Shown here one piece after another: positions 43,080 to 52,683 of a stretch of DNA of 64,000 nucleotides. Within the stretch, counting starts at the first letter, position 1. Each line of letters begins with the position of its first letter. Where the stretch lies: contig JACPUC010000001.1 in the NCBI GenBank assembly GCA_016192455.1, forward strand, positions 242,110 to 306,109. Reading direction: 5' to 3'. Below the pieces are notes generated by a model that had not been told where the DNA came from, did not search any database, and saw nothing but the letters and a program-made list of their open reading frames with translations. Source of the DNA: Candidatus Tectimicrobiota bacterium. GTDB taxonomy: Bacteria > JACPUC01. A program made the translations under genes and the position numbers.

Positions 43080-44687
43080 TCAGAAAAACTTGCTCCCCGG
43101 GAAGGTGGGGACGCCGGTGATCGTGCCGTTGTCCAGCGTCCAGTAGCCGGCCTGCTGCATCTGTTGCAGCGTCGAGGAGGCGGCCACAGGGTGCGAGTCC
43201 TCGACCCAGCGTCCGATGCTCGCCGCCGAGCGCACCGTCAGCGCCGAGAGCCGCACCAGCCGCCGCTTGAACTCGCGCATGGTCTTGCGCGCGTTCGCCA
43301 GCAGGCTGGAGAGCGTGCCCGCGGTGACGCTGATCAAGTCCGCCACCTCGGCGTCGAAATCCGGCGTCTCGAAGCTGACCACCTCCGGCGGCCCGGCAAA
43401 GAGGAGCAACAGGCGCTGCGCCAGGGTCTGCGCGTCGGTGTCGTCGGCGATGATGGTGAACTGCACGCTGCGGGCGACCGTGGCGCCGGCCTCCGTCACC
43501 GCGGCGGAGTCCGTCACCACGCCGCTCTTGCTGAAGTTCTTGGTGCGCGGGTCGTAGGCGTAGGCGTACTGAATCTCGTTCACATACTCCTGGTTGGGAT
43601 CGACCCGCAGCTCGAAAGAGCCGGCGGCGATGTTCACGCCCTCCTCGTAGAGCGCCGCTGTTCCCGGAAACCCAGGCACGAACCAGGTCGGAGTGTAGAG
43701 GTTGTCCGCGATCCGCAGGTCCATCCCCACCTCGTTCGCCAGGCGGGAGATGTAGTACTCGGCGGCGCGCTCCTCGGTGATGTACCAGCGCGCGGCGAGG
43801 TCGGCGAGGTCGGTGTCGAGTTGCGTGAACGCCAAGCTGTCCAGCGCCCCGGCCCCCAGCCCCACGACGTTCGCCAGCAGGTCGTCAAGCACGTCGCTGG
43901 GGTTCATCAGCAGCGTTCCGCCGCCCGCCTTCCCCTCGCACTTCACGTAAACGCGGTCCGTCTCCGGGTCGTAGGCGGTGATGCGGAACGTCGCCGCCGT
44001 CAGGTTCTCGTTGGTGTGGCTGACGTTGGCGATGCCGGTGCCGTTGCCGGGGTCCTTGCCGACCTGCGCGATTGAGAAGATGGCATGATCGGCGATCTTG
44101 AATTCGTTCACGGTGGTGTCGGTGCAGGTGAGCGGTCCCACCCAAACGCTCGACCAGTCGCCGTAGAGGAGCGGGATGCGCCGCGACGCGCCGCCGTCCT
44201 CCAGATTTGGGTAGGTCGTCGTGTTGAAGAGCGTCGGCGGCATCGGCACGCTCAGCTCGCGCGCCCGCCGGTCCTCGATCACCAGCTCCAGCGTGTCGAG
44301 GGTGCGCTTGATGCCGTCCTTCAGCCGGATGCGCCCCTGGAAGACGGTCGAGTACTCAGAGAAGGTCAACCCCTCGCCGGCGCGGATGGTGACGCTGGTG
44401 TTGGGCCAGAAGTTCGAACTGCCGTCGATCGAGGAGTCGAAGAAGCCGGAGGTGGCGTCCGCCTGGATGTTGTCGAGGATGACCGTCACCGTTCCCTGGC
44501 GCTGGATCGGGCGCAGCAGGGTGGAGAGCTCCTCGGTGATCCCCTGCACGCCGGCGACGCGGCCCTCGTAGAAGTTACCGCCGACAAGCGGCGTATCCTC
44601 CGTGGCGTAGCGCAGCGTGCCGCTGGCCAGCTCGATGTCCACGAGCACCACGAGGCCGAGAGCGGTCTTGGTGAAGTCGGTGGCCAT
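43080..44687 (-). CDS. phage tail hub/baseplate protein
   Basis: 535 residues. Early beta domain (IELASGTLRYATEDTPLVGG, NFYEGRVAGVQGITEEL) like distal-tail proteins, then a long hub-like region (RIRLKDGIKRTLDTLELVIED, RIPLLYGDWSSVWVG) with the usual ADLISVT element near 450. In siphophage order it sits after the tape-measure region with minor tail proteins. Exact hub name not assignable. Confidence 0.6.
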   Translation of the reverse strand: MATDFTKTALGLVVLVDIELASGTLRYATEDTPLVGGNFYEGRVAGVQGITEELSTLLRPIQRQGTVTVILDNIQADATSGFFDSSIDGSSNFWPNTSVTIRAGEGLTFSEYSTVFQGRIRLKDGIKRTLDTLELVIEDRRARELSVPMPPTLFNTTTYPNLEDGGASRRIPLLYGDWSSVWVGPLTCTDTTVNEFKIADHAIFSIAQVGKDPGNGTGIANVSHTNENLTAATFRITAYDPETDRVYVKCEGKAGGGTLLMNPSDVLDDLLANVVGLGAGALDSLAFTQLDTDLADLAARWYITEERAAEYYISRLANEVGMDLRIADNLYTPTWFVPGFPGTAALYEEGVNIAAGSFELRVDPNQEYVNEIQYAYAYDPRTKNFSKSGVVTDSAAVTEAGATVARSVQFTIIADDTDAQTLAQRLLLLFAGPPEVVSFETPDFDAEVADLISVTAGTLSSLLANARKTMREFKRRLVRLSALTVRSAASIGRWVEDSHPVAASSTLQQMQQAGYWTLDNGTITGVPTFPGSKFF

Positions 44688-44702
44688 TGGAGCCCTTGCT
44701 TC

Positions 44703-44760
44703 TCCGCAGATGACGCAGATTTCACAGATTCAATCCGCGTCATCTGAGTAATCTGCGGAT
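44703..44760. repeat. inverted repeat family C, copy 2
   Basis: CTCCGCAGATGACGCAGATT... mirrored as ...GAGTAATCTGCGGAT, directly upstream of the hub gene start. Confidence 0.8.
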
Positions 44761-44884
44761 TTCCTCGTGATCCCCTGCACGCAGGCAGGAGGCGCCGAGC
44801 GGATCATCGCCGCCGCGTTCTCCGCCTGCCTACCGCCTCAAGCGGAGCAGCGCAGGCAGGCGCCGCCGCGGTGGAGCCGAAGCG

Positions 44885-45316
44885 CTACGGCACGCCGGCG
44901 TAGAAGACGTGGCGGCCGAAGCGCAGGGTCGGCTCGCGGCCGCGCGCCCACTTGGGTCTGCGTCCGGCGGCATGGTAATGCGTCGCCCCGCCGATGAAAT
45001 CGCGCACCTCGCCGGCGAGGACGAGGCTGGCGGCATCGCGGCAGTCGGCCCAGACCAGCTCGGCGTCATGGAGCCAGGGATCAACGAGCAGAACGAATCC
45101 AGACGACTTGGGGTTGAAACAGGAGTACTGCGCTGGTTTGAGCATGATCTCGCGCAGGCTGTCTCCCCACCAGCGGTGCTGACCTGGCGGCGGGACGCGG
45201 TTGATCACGGAGAGGGCCACCGCGAGCTTGCCGCGCATCGACTCGCCGCGGGCTTCGCCCCAAATGAGGCGCGCCAGTAGGGTGGCGTCATCATCGCGGT
45301 CGAAGGGGCTGGTCAT
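44885..45316 (-). CDS. SleB/CwlJ-type cell-wall hydrolase
   Basis: 143 residues: LLARLIWGEARGESMRGKLAVALSVINRV is the hydrolase-2 signature with catalytic Glu in GEARGE, and DCRDAASLVLAGEV, GATHYHAAGRRPKWA follow. Peptidoglycan lytic enzyme carried in the tail module; may serve cell entry or lysis. Confidence 0.85.
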   Translation of the reverse strand: MTSPFDRDDDATLLARLIWGEARGESMRGKLAVALSVINRVPPPGQHRWWGDSLREIMLKPAQYSCFNPKSSGFVLLVDPWLHDAELVWADCRDAASLVLAGEVRDFIGGATHYHAAGRRPKWARGREPTLRFGRHVFYAGVP

Positions 45317-45396
45317 CCACTCTCCTGTGAGGCGCCGCCATGAGCTTCCTCCGGAAGCTGGGAGGCGAAGGTTGAAAGGAGAAAGGTGTGAAAACG

Positions 45397-45456
45397 ATCC
45401 GCAGATTTCGCGGATTGCGCAGATTCAATCTGTGTAAATCAGCGTAATCGGCGGAC
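45397..45456. repeat. inverted repeat family C, copy 3
   Basis: ATCCGCAGATTTCGCGGATT... mirrored as ...GCGTAATCGGCGGAC. A CT-rich stretch follows (45479-45565) with no gene. Confidence 0.8.
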
Positions 45457-45582
45457 ACTCAGAGAACAGAAGTCTTCATGCTCTCCTTCATGCTCTCCTT
45501 TCTCCTCTCTCCTCTCCTGAATCCGGCGGATTCGTGTCTGCTCTCTCCTCTCCCCTTACTCCTCTTCGGCCGCCATAGGCCG

Positions 45583-46452
45583 CTACGCCGCCTCCAGCAC
45601 GGTCCACTCGATGTCGGCGTAGTCGGCGACCTTCTTGCGCACCACCATATTTCCCTCGAGCTTGCCGTAGATCAGCTCGTTGAGGTCGCTCTCGGGGCGC
45701 GGGTTGATGAGGAGCTCTTGGTTGTTGCCGACGTTGAGGAACATCTCGCGGTGGTTCGCTAGGTCGGCGGCGGCAATGTTGCGAAAGCCGAGGGCGTAGC
45801 GATGAGCGCGGCGCTGCGTGCGGCGCATGGTCTGCACCACGCCTTCGAGCTGCACCTCCTCGCCGGGGTCGAGAATGTCGGCGGCGTAGTTGGCGAGGAG
45901 GAACCGCGTCGGCTCGACGTAGACGCCGCCGACCACGCGCCCCAGCTCGATGTAGCCGGCCGGGTTCGCGGCGTCGGCGATGTGAAAGAACCACCACTGG
46001 AACGACTGCGCGAAGTAGGCGACGCCGTTGAGATGGCGCGGCGGCAGTTCGGAGGCGGCTGCGCCGCTGGTGATGAGGCCGGCGGTGATGAAGGACGCGC
46101 CCGAGGCGCCGCCGCCGGTGTTGTTGTGAGTGAAGGTCGCCACCAGCGTCGCCACGCCGTTCCAGTCGCCGGCCGTATCGCCGAGGTTCGACGTGTGACC
46201 CCACAGCCGCACCGTCGCCGCGCTGGTGAGGTTGTGATGCAGGAAGGCCCAGGCTTTGAGCTGCGTGGCCGCGCCGAAATCGAACTTCAGCCAGGCCGCC
46301 GACTCATCGGCGAGGCGCGTCACCTTGCGGATGCGGGCATCTCGCACGTTCGCCACCGGGTACTGTGTGGCGTCGGTCGGGGTGGCTCCGGTCAGCGTGA
46401 CGCCGCCGGCGTCGGTGAGGAAGTTATGCAGGATGCGGATGTTCGTCGCCAT
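45583..46452 (-). CDS. phage minor tail protein with discoidin-like fold
   Basis: 289 residues. AAWLKFDFGAATQLKAWAFLHHNL and AFLHHNLTSAATVRLWGHTS resemble F5/8-type C carbohydrate-binding beta sandwiches used in phage tails. C-terminal part GYIELGRVVGGVYVEPTRF. Likely baseplate or tip component. Confidence 0.6.
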   Translation of the reverse strand: MATNIRILHNFLTDAGGVTLTGATPTDATQYPVANVRDARIRKVTRLADESAAWLKFDFGAATQLKAWAFLHHNLTSAATVRLWGHTSNLGDTAGDWNGVATLVATFTHNNTGGGASGASFITAGLITSGAAASELPPRHLNGVAYFAQSFQWWFFHIADAANPAGYIELGRVVGGVYVEPTRFLLANYAADILDPGEEVQLEGVVQTMRRTQRRAHRYALGFRNIAAADLANHREMFLNVGNNQELLINPRPESDLNELIYGKLEGNMVVRKKVADYADIEWTVLEAA

Positions 46453-46466
46453 TATAAGTCCTTGAG

Positions 46467-46526
46467 TATCCGCTGATTACACAGATTACGCAGATTCAAT
46501 CTGCGGCATCAGCGCAATCTGCGGAT
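46467..46526. repeat. inverted repeat family C, copy 4
   Basis: ATCCGCTGATTACACAGATT... mirrored as ...CAGCGCAATCTGCGGAT, upstream of the minor tail gene. Confidence 0.8.
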
Positions 46527-46544
46527 TCTCCTTCGTCCCTGCAT

Positions 46545-47038
46545 TCAACCGTTCTGCGGGCCTCGGCGGTGAACCTTGCCGCAGCATGGGCAGCGGGGCA
46601 CGTCGATCTTGCGCAGTTCGACGAGCAACTCCTGGCCGGCCCTGCGGCAATCGAGCTTCTCGAACCGGGCCCAGGTGTAGTGGGGGTATTTTTCGCCGAA
46701 GTACGTGCCGGGAATGCAGAAATCGAGCGTCTGCTCGGTCGGGAACCGTCTGTGCGTCGGGTCGGTGAAGCTGTTTTCCGTTTGCCAGAACCCGGTGCGG
46801 ACGTGCAGCAGGGCGCGCGGTTTCAGGAGCGATGGCACTCCTCGATGAAGGGCCAGAAGGCGCGCGGCGCGAGGTGCTCGATGATGTCGAGCGCCCACAT
46901 CTCCTCGGCTCGCTCGTCCGCGAAGGGCCAGGGGAACGATTCGAGGTCGAGGATGAGATCGGCGGCGCCGCACTGGCGGAAATCGACGCCCAGAGCGCCG
47001 GGGATCGCCAGGTTTCCGCAGCCGAGGTTGAGGTTCAT
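46545..47038 (-). pseudogene. SAM-dependent methyltransferase, frameshifted
   Basis: First frame MNLNLGCGNLAIPGALGVD (SAM motif GCG) to ALDIIEHLAPRAFWPFIEEC stops at HRS; the next frame continues LLKPRALLHVRTGFWQTENS with ...IPGTYFGEKYPHYTW. Together they form a type 11 methyltransferase of which EECHR-VLKP-G is the usual join; a one-base deletion at about 46826-46830 explains the break. Sits between the tape measure and a tail protein. A sequencing error could also explain it. Confidence 0.75.
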
Positions 47039-47052
47039 GGCAAGCTCTTGGT

Positions 47053-47113
47053 TATCCGCAGATTACACAGATTCCGCAGATTGAATCTGTGAAAATCGGC
47101 GCAATCTGCGGAT
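47053..47113. repeat. inverted repeat family C, copy 5
   Basis: ATCCGCAGATTACACAGATT... mirrored as ...GGCGCAATCTGCGGAT, right before the methyltransferase start. Confidence 0.8.
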
Positions 47114-47198
47114 CGTCTCCTACGAGCCATCGAGGCGCCGGTCGTCGCGGACAAAGAACTCGCCGCGGCTAGCTTCGCCCCTCACCCCCGCGAATTTA

Positions 47199-47262
47199 GA
47201 ACCACAGATGAACACGGATAAACACGGATAATCAGTGTCCATCAGTGTTTATCCGTGGTTCC
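47199..47262. repeat. interspersed repeat family B, copy 4
   Basis: GAACCACAGATGAACACGGA... mirrored as ...GTTTATCCGTGGTTCC; preceded by a family E-like CCCCTCACCCCC string at 47179-47190. Confidence 0.8.
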
Positions 47263-47263
47263 C

Positions 47264-50263
47264 TCATGACCCGTTGATCCGGCCGTCGGCGTCGACGAAG
47301 AGTTCGCCGCGGCGGCCCATCTCGATGATCAGGCGCTTCATGTGGTCGCGCGTCACCTCGGCGATGACTCGGCCGTCGGTGACGAGCTGGATCGTTTGGC
47401 GGTCGTTGATCTCGACATTGATGGGCGCGGGGCGTGAACCATTGCCGGCGGGCGTCACCTGCTCGCCGGCGTGGAGAAAGGCCAGGCCGGTGCGCGGCAT
47501 CACGCCGCCTTCCTGGAAGGAGGGGATGCCGCTGAATCCGAGGCTCTGCTGGCGAATGCGGATGAATGTGCCGATCACGTCGGCTCCGGCTCCCTGCGTC
47601 AGGAGGTTGCGGGCCTCGTTCTGAATTTGCTCCCAGATGGCTTGGTCGCGGGCCGAAAGGCCGCCCTGCGCTCCCTGCGCCGCGGCGAGCGATTGCGGCG
47701 ACGGCAGCCGCGCCTGGGCGGCGAGGTCGAGGACGCGGCTGAGCTCGGTAGGGAATCCGGCCAGCGCTCCGAGAGCGAGGGTGAGCTGGCTGAAATCGGG
47801 CAGCTCCGCGCGGGCGGCCTGTGCGATCTCCGCCGCCGTGGGCGGCTCGCGGCGCCCGGCGAAGAGCGTGTTCAGCTCGCCCAGGCGCGTCTCGATGAGG
47901 CCGAGCTGAGCCAACCTCTCCGTGTTCGTGTCGATGGCGCGCAGCAAGTCCGCCTGCTCGTTGAACCCCGCCGCGGCGATGGCCCGCACCTCCTCCAGCT
48001 TCGATTCCAGCGCCGCCCGCACGGCCTCCTGGGCCGCCACGAAAGAGCCGCCCATGCCCAGCTCGGCGAGGACCGCTTGGTTCGCGTCGATGATTTCCTG
48101 CTGCGCGCCGATTTGGGCCGCGAACGCGGCGTCGCTGATGTCGGCGAGGCCCTTCAGCTCGGCCACCATCTGATTCCGGCCTTCGCTGAACTCGTCGATG
48201 GTCAGGTCGGCGTTTTGCGATTGCAGTTCGAGGAGCTGCTGAAGAACATTGCGGCCCTGGCCGACGAGGGCGAGGGCGGTGTCCGGCTGGAGGTTTGGCG
48301 CGGCGAGGCGGACGGCGATGTCGGCGCGCTGGCCCATCAGGCGGGCCAGGCGGGCGGCGCGGGCCTCCTCCGGAAGCAGGCCGCGCAGGGACGCCTCGAA
48401 GGCTTGTTCCTCGATATCGGCGCGGGCGAGGCGCTGCTGACGGGTGAGGTCCTCGACGGCGCGGGAGGCGGCGGTGTTCTCCTGACGCAGGCGGTCGAGG
48501 ACGGAGGCGAAGCGCGTCGCGGCGCTGGTCAGACCCTCGAAGATGTTTTGCAGCCCCTCCGGCCCGGCGCCCGCGCCGCCCTCGGCAAGGACGCGGCTAA
48601 AGGCGGCGAAGCTCTCAAGGGCGCCCTTGATCTGCGCCTGGGCGGTGGGCGGGCGAAGCTGGAAGAGCGTGGCGCTCACTTCCTCGATGACTCCGGCGAA
48701 GCCCTGGGCCTGCGCGAAGGTGCGCGCCGTGAACCCCTCGGCGGCTTTCTGGAGGGTTTCAAGAAACTGCGCGAACTCCTCGTTAAAGGCCCGCACGCGG
48801 TCAAGGTCGCCGGGCGAGGCGAAGACGCGGAAAAGCTCGGCGATCTGTTCGAGGCCCTGGACAACCACGCTTCCAGCGCCCAGGGACTCCGCCGTCAGCC
48901 CATGCTCCGGCGCCTCGCGCCCGAAAGGAGTCGCGCCCGTGACCTCGAACCCGGCGCCGGCGAGGCGAGACAAGAAGAGCGAGCGCTGGAGGTCGGCGCG
49001 CTTGCCAAGTTGGGCGTCGCTGAAGATGCCCTCGTTGCCCACCGGCAGCTCGAAGCGGCGGTTCACCACGCCGGAGAAGAAGCTGGCGGGAAAGGCTCCG
49101 CTGGTCGCCACGGCGCGCACACCAGCCTCGCCGCCAAGAAGGCTCACCACCCCCTCGGCCACCGTGCCCGCCAACTCCCGCGTCGGGCCGAACAGACGGA
49201 GACGGTTGCGGGTGACGCCGGAGAAGCGCTCGATGCTGGCGGGCAGGCCTGCGAGGCCGCCCGCCAGGCTGCCCGCGGCGGCTCCGCCGAGTGGTCCCTG
49301 GGCGAGGGCGGCGAGGCCGGCGTTGACGCCCTGCAGCGTGCCGCGCAGGCCGGCGAAGGACTCCTCGAGGAGCTTCGCCTGGCGCTCCAGCTCCTTGGCG
49401 CGGCCGGACTTGCCAAAGAACGAGAACGCCAGGGCGCCGAGGCCGACAGCGATGCCGATGGGGCCGAGGATCGAGGCGGCGCCGGCGGCTCCCGCGCCCG
49501 CCGAAAGCGCCGCGTCCGCGGCCAGGCCGGAGGCGAATGCTGGCGTGGCGCCCAGCGCGGCGGAGGAAACGGCGGCGCCGCCGCCGATCCCCAGCAGCGA
49601 GCCGACGCTGCGCCCGAGGCCGAGGAGGTTAAAGGCCGGCGAGACGCCCGCGCTCCCGCCGCCGCCGGAGCCGAATGCGGGTGAGGCGCCCGTGCCCCCA
49701 AGGCGGCCGATGGCGCCGAAAATCCCTTGCACGCTGGAGAGCGATCCGAGAACCCGTCCAACGCCGCCGCCCACGTTGATGCCGAAGTTGCGCAGCAGAT
49801 TGACGATGTTGCCCAGCAGGCTCTGCATTGCTCCAAGCAGGCCAAGGCCGCGTTCCTGCTCGTCGTTGAGTTGCCGCATTTCGATGCTCGCCATTGCGGC
49901 GGCGCCCGCATACGTTCGCGTCCCCTCCTCAACCCCTTCAATGCTCTGCTGCAGCTCGTCGAACCGCTGAGCCGCCTGCTGGGGGGCGCGCATCGCCGCC
50001 AAGCGCTGCTCATATGCTCCGAGGGCGTCGCGCTGTTTCGTCACCTGCTGCGCCACCGCCGCCGCAGTCCTCCCCAGGAGTTCCTGTTGCTGCTGCATGG
50101 GAACGAGTGCGCTGGCGGCCTGCTCGCCGCGACCCGTCACGCGCTCGAGCGCCCGCTCCAGCGCCTCGAACGAGGCGCGCAAGCGCTGCACCGCCGGCTC
50201 CAAAGCCTGCGCCGCTCTGACAGCATCGTCGGTGGGGAAGTCACGGCTCGCTTCAGTATCCAT
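47264..50263 (-). CDS. phage tail tape-measure protein
   Basis: 999 residues from ATG 50263 (an in-frame GTG at 50335 is possible). Long helical N-terminus (RLRASFEALERALERVTGRG), a Gly/Ala-rich hydrophobic centre (SILGPIGIAVGLGALAFSFF) and repeated helical segments: the tape-measure design that fixes tail length. The stretch near 215-235 (TGASPAFGSGGGGSAGVSPA) is made of family F repeat DNA. Its expected upstream neighbour, the tail chaperone, is 9.6 kb away. Confidence 0.8.
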   Translation of the reverse strand: MDTEASRDFPTDDAVRAAQALEPAVQRLRASFEALERALERVTGRGEQAASALVPMQQQQELLGRTAAAVAQQVTKQRDALGAYEQRLAAMRAPQQAAQRFDELQQSIEGVEEGTRTYAGAAAMASIEMRQLNDEQERGLGLLGAMQSLLGNIVNLLRNFGINVGGGVGRVLGSLSSVQGIFGAIGRLGGTGASPAFGSGGGGSAGVSPAFNLLGLGRSVGSLLGIGGGAAVSSAALGATPAFASGLAADAALSAGAGAAGAASILGPIGIAVGLGALAFSFFGKSGRAKELERQAKLLEESFAGLRGTLQGVNAGLAALAQGPLGGAAAGSLAGGLAGLPASIERFSGVTRNRLRLFGPTRELAGTVAEGVVSLLGGEAGVRAVATSGAFPASFFSGVVNRRFELPVGNEGIFSDAQLGKRADLQRSLFLSRLAGAGFEVTGATPFGREAPEHGLTAESLGAGSVVVQGLEQIAELFRVFASPGDLDRVRAFNEEFAQFLETLQKAAEGFTARTFAQAQGFAGVIEEVSATLFQLRPPTAQAQIKGALESFAAFSRVLAEGGAGAGPEGLQNIFEGLTSAATRFASVLDRLRQENTAASRAVEDLTRQQRLARADIEEQAFEASLRGLLPEEARAARLARLMGQRADIAVRLAAPNLQPDTALALVGQGRNVLQQLLELQSQNADLTIDEFSEGRNQMVAELKGLADISDAAFAAQIGAQQEIIDANQAVLAELGMGGSFVAAQEAVRAALESKLEEVRAIAAAGFNEQADLLRAIDTNTERLAQLGLIETRLGELNTLFAGRREPPTAAEIAQAARAELPDFSQLTLALGALAGFPTELSRVLDLAAQARLPSPQSLAAAQGAQGGLSARDQAIWEQIQNEARNLLTQGAGADVIGTFIRIRQQSLGFSGIPSFQEGGVMPRTGLAFLHAGEQVTPAGNGSRPAPINVEINDRQTIQLVTDGRVIAEVTRDHMKRLIIEMGRRGELFVDADGRINGS

Positions 50264-50616
50264 ACCCTTGCCACTCGTTGCAGTCTGGGGTGAGGCCCGG
50301 AGTTCAAGCGTGCCCCGCTTCGCGCCCTCCACCACGCTGGCGGAGAGCTTTCGGTCCCCCGCGGGGCGGGCGCAGCATGGCGAGACATTGCCCTCCGGCT
50401 TGCGGCGTCGCTGTCAGTTGCTGTCCCGGCCGAAGGGAGAGGAAGGGTGCAATGCCGCACGTGCCAGCAGAGGGAGCGCCTGGCATCGAGGCGGAGGAGG
50501 CGAGGAACAAGCGTGGTCCCCGGAGCAGGCGCATCAGCGCGCGGCGGCTCTCACTCCCCCCTCACTTAGGGGTTGCAAGTGAACCTCCCGCGACGCGCCG
50601 CCGGCGCTCCTTTCAT
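50264..50616. other. junction region upstream of the tape-measure gene
   Basis: About 350 bases between the phage tail module and the host-like block. Frames here are Arg/Pro-rich noise. No repeat matching the other junction (about 59.7 kb) is visible by eye. Confidence 0.4.
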
Positions 50617-50645
50617 TTGACAGGTGGGGTCCGCTGGCGTAGGCT
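50617..50645 (+). promoter_or_regulatory. promoter of the moxR gene
   Basis: TTGACA, 17 bases, TAGGCT, about 110 bases before the moxR start. Perfect -35 and ideal spacing. Confidence 0.65.
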
Positions 50646-50757
50646 ACCGGCGAGGCAAAGAGCCGTGACGGGGACCGCGCAGGGTGAGCTGCGCCGGGCG
50701 CGCTTGGGTGTTGGTATGTCGAAGCCCTGAGCGTCTTGGAACAGGGCGGAGGATGGC

Positions 50758-51615
50758 ATGGATCACACGAATGGGTTCGACCAATTCACGGGCACGAAGA
50801 AATACATCGTCTCCCAAGAGCTGCGGCATGCGGTCAACGTCTCCATCGCCCTTGGTCGGCCACTCCTCGTCAAGGGTGAGCCGGGCACCGGGAAGACGCT
50901 GCTGGCCCACAACATCGCGCACGGGCTCACCAAGCCGCTGCTGGTGTGGAACATCAAGTCCACGACGAAGGCGCGCGAGGGCCTCTACGTCTACGACACG
51001 GTGCAGCGCCTGAACGACAGCCGCTTCGGCGACAAGGATGTCTCCGACATCCGGCAGTACATCAAGCTCGGCCAGCTCGGCCAGGCCTTCGCAGCCCAGG
51101 AGCAAGGCGTGCTCCTGATCGACGAGGTGGACAAGGCGGACCTCGAGTTCCCCAATGACCTCCTCAACGAGCTGGACGAAATGGCCTTCCACGTCGCGGA
51201 GACGGGGGAGACGATCAGGGCGAAGCAGCGGCCCATCGTCATCATCACCAGCAACTCCGAGAAGGAACTGCCGGACGCCTTCCTGCGGCGCTGCATCTTC
51301 CACTACATCGAGTTCCCCGCCCCGGAGATGATGGAGCGCATCGTCAAGGTGCACGTGCCGGACCTCACCCAGAGCCTCATGCGCGAGTGCCTGAAGAAGT
51401 TCTACTGGCTGCGCGAGATCGATGAGTTCCGCAAGAAACCGTCCACGAGCGAGCTGATCGACTGGATCATTGCGCTGCGGCGCGGCGGCATCACTGAAGA
51501 GGCCCTGGCGGAGGAGTTTCCCTTCCTCGGCGTGCTGTTGAAGAACGAAATTGATGTCGAACTGTTCCATGGCCGCCGCAAGGGCATTTCGGGGTACCAG
51601 CATCGGTATAATTAA
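50758..51615 (+). CDS. MoxR-family AAA+ ATPase
   Basis: 285 residues. Walker A GEPGTGKT near 39-46, Walker B VLLIDEVDKADLEF near 119, sensor ITSNSEKELPDAFLRRC. MoxR ATPases act with VWA proteins as chaperone/insertase pairs for metal cofactors or complexes; the matching VWA gene is 1.2 kb downstream, after two inserted genes. Fits the CoxD/CoxE type linked to molybdenum hydroxylases. Confidence 0.92.
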   Translation: MDHTNGFDQFTGTKKYIVSQELRHAVNVSIALGRPLLVKGEPGTGKTLLAHNIAHGLTKPLLVWNIKSTTKAREGLYVYDTVQRLNDSRFGDKDVSDIRQYIKLGQLGQAFAAQEQGVLLIDEVDKADLEFPNDLLNELDEMAFHVAETGETIRAKQRPIVIITSNSEKELPDAFLRRCIFHYIEFPAPEMMERIVKVHVPDLTQSLMRECLKKFYWLREIDEFRKKPSTSELIDWIIALRRGGITEEALAEEFPFLGVLLKNEIDVELFHGRRKGISGYQHRYN

Positions 51616-51763
51616 CGAATGTCTACAGGATATGAAATTCGCATTGCCAAGCCGGGAAACAGTTGAGGACCCAACCTCGAGAGAAGATCGTGAAGCTGTT
51701 GGTTGCCGTTACTCGGTGCCTTGATCACAGCTCGTGAGGTAACGAAAGGAGTACGAAAACCAG

Positions 51764-52216
51764 ATGGGCACCTGTAGCCGCTTAGCAACCATGCTGGATG
51801 CTGAGATGTTGGCACGTCATGGGGTTAGTATTGCTCCTCCAGGAACGCCCGATGCGTCGTTGCCCTCAAAATCAGGTCGTCGTGTTGCGTGGGAACTAGG
51901 TGTCCGCTATTTGCTTAAGTACGTGTTTGATTGGCAAATCGACGTCATTACGAAAGGGACTGAGAAGAAGCAGTACGTCACACCAACTCCCTATTCCCCT
52001 GAAGACGTGATGACCTGGCTTGCGCTTCCCGCGCCTAATCAACCTCGGAAGTACGTTCTCGTTCTCAAGGCGGAAGCGGTAAGGGATATTAAGGGGCGTC
52101 GCTGGATCCGCTTTGGCGGGGGAATTGAATTCATTCTCCCGGCTGGTTTTTCCGCGGATGCGATCGCGGATGTCGGCACATCCCCAGGAACCCAATGGCC
52201 CCTTCTCGTCAGCTAG
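51764..52216 (+). CDS. hypothetical protein, AT-richer cassette gene 1
   Basis: 150 residues, lower GC than the flanking genes. Soluble, with VAWELGVRYLLKYVFDWQID and a C-terminal beta segment RWIRFGGGIEFILPAGF. Not recognised. An AAGGAG string is 13 bases upstream of ATG. Eleven bases separate it from the next gene; the pair looks like an acquired cassette. Confidence 0.55.
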   Translation: MGTCSRLATMLDAEMLARHGVSIAPPGTPDASLPSKSGRRVAWELGVRYLLKYVFDWQIDVITKGTEKKQYVTPTPYSPEDVMTWLALPAPNQPRKYVLVLKAEAVRDIKGRRWIRFGGGIEFILPAGFSADAIADVGTSPGTQWPLLVS

Positions 52217-52227
52217 GAAGTCGGTGT

Positions 52228-52683
52228 ATGCCGTTATACAATCTGCTCACTGAGCTTGCTGATATATTTGATTCCGTGTTGCGACAACAGGAATACGTGA
52301 AGTTTGAAGACCCTGGAGAGAGACATGGCAGTTTAGAAACAACATGGGTACTTCGGGACAAGCAAAGTATCTCCCGGTATATCACCTTAGCTATCACAGA
52401 AGAAAATGCTGGTGAAATTCCTTCACTGCCCCGCATTGAAATTTGGATAGGAGTCGATGATCATACGTCCTATGTTCGACAGCTTGTGAGTAGTTTTCTC
52501 TTGTGGTTTTGGCCTCCACCGAGCTCTGAATTCAAACACGTTCTTCAAGAAAAGGCTGAACATGCGCTCAACCGAGTCAACAGCTTAAGCACCGGCGACC
52601 TTACAGAATCCTATGCCTATTTGACACCTGTAGCTAAAGTGCCCAAACGTATCCAAGAATGCGATGAACCGGGAAGGGAATAA
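52228..52683 (+). CDS. hypothetical protein, AT-richer cassette gene 2
   Basis: 151 residues from ATG 52228. N-terminal helix MPLYNLLTELADIFDSVLRQ, middle beta region ISRYITLAITEENAG and IEIWIGVDDH, C-terminal helix KAEHALNRVNSLS. Not recognised. Codon use is clearly different from moxR and the VWA gene on either side. Confidence 0.55.
   Translation: MPLYNLLTELADIFDSVLRQQEYVKFEDPGERHGSLETTWVLRDKQSISRYITLAITEENAGEIPSLPRIEIWIGVDDHTSYVRQLVSSFLLWFWPPPSSEFKHVLQEKAEHALNRVNSLSTGDLTESYAYLTPVAKVPKRIQECDEPGRE

Noticed and set aside
42152..47262. Regularly spaced repeats resembling a CRISPR array
   Set aside because: Copies are imperfect, separated by complete phage genes rather than short spacers, and individually palindromic. 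No cas genes.
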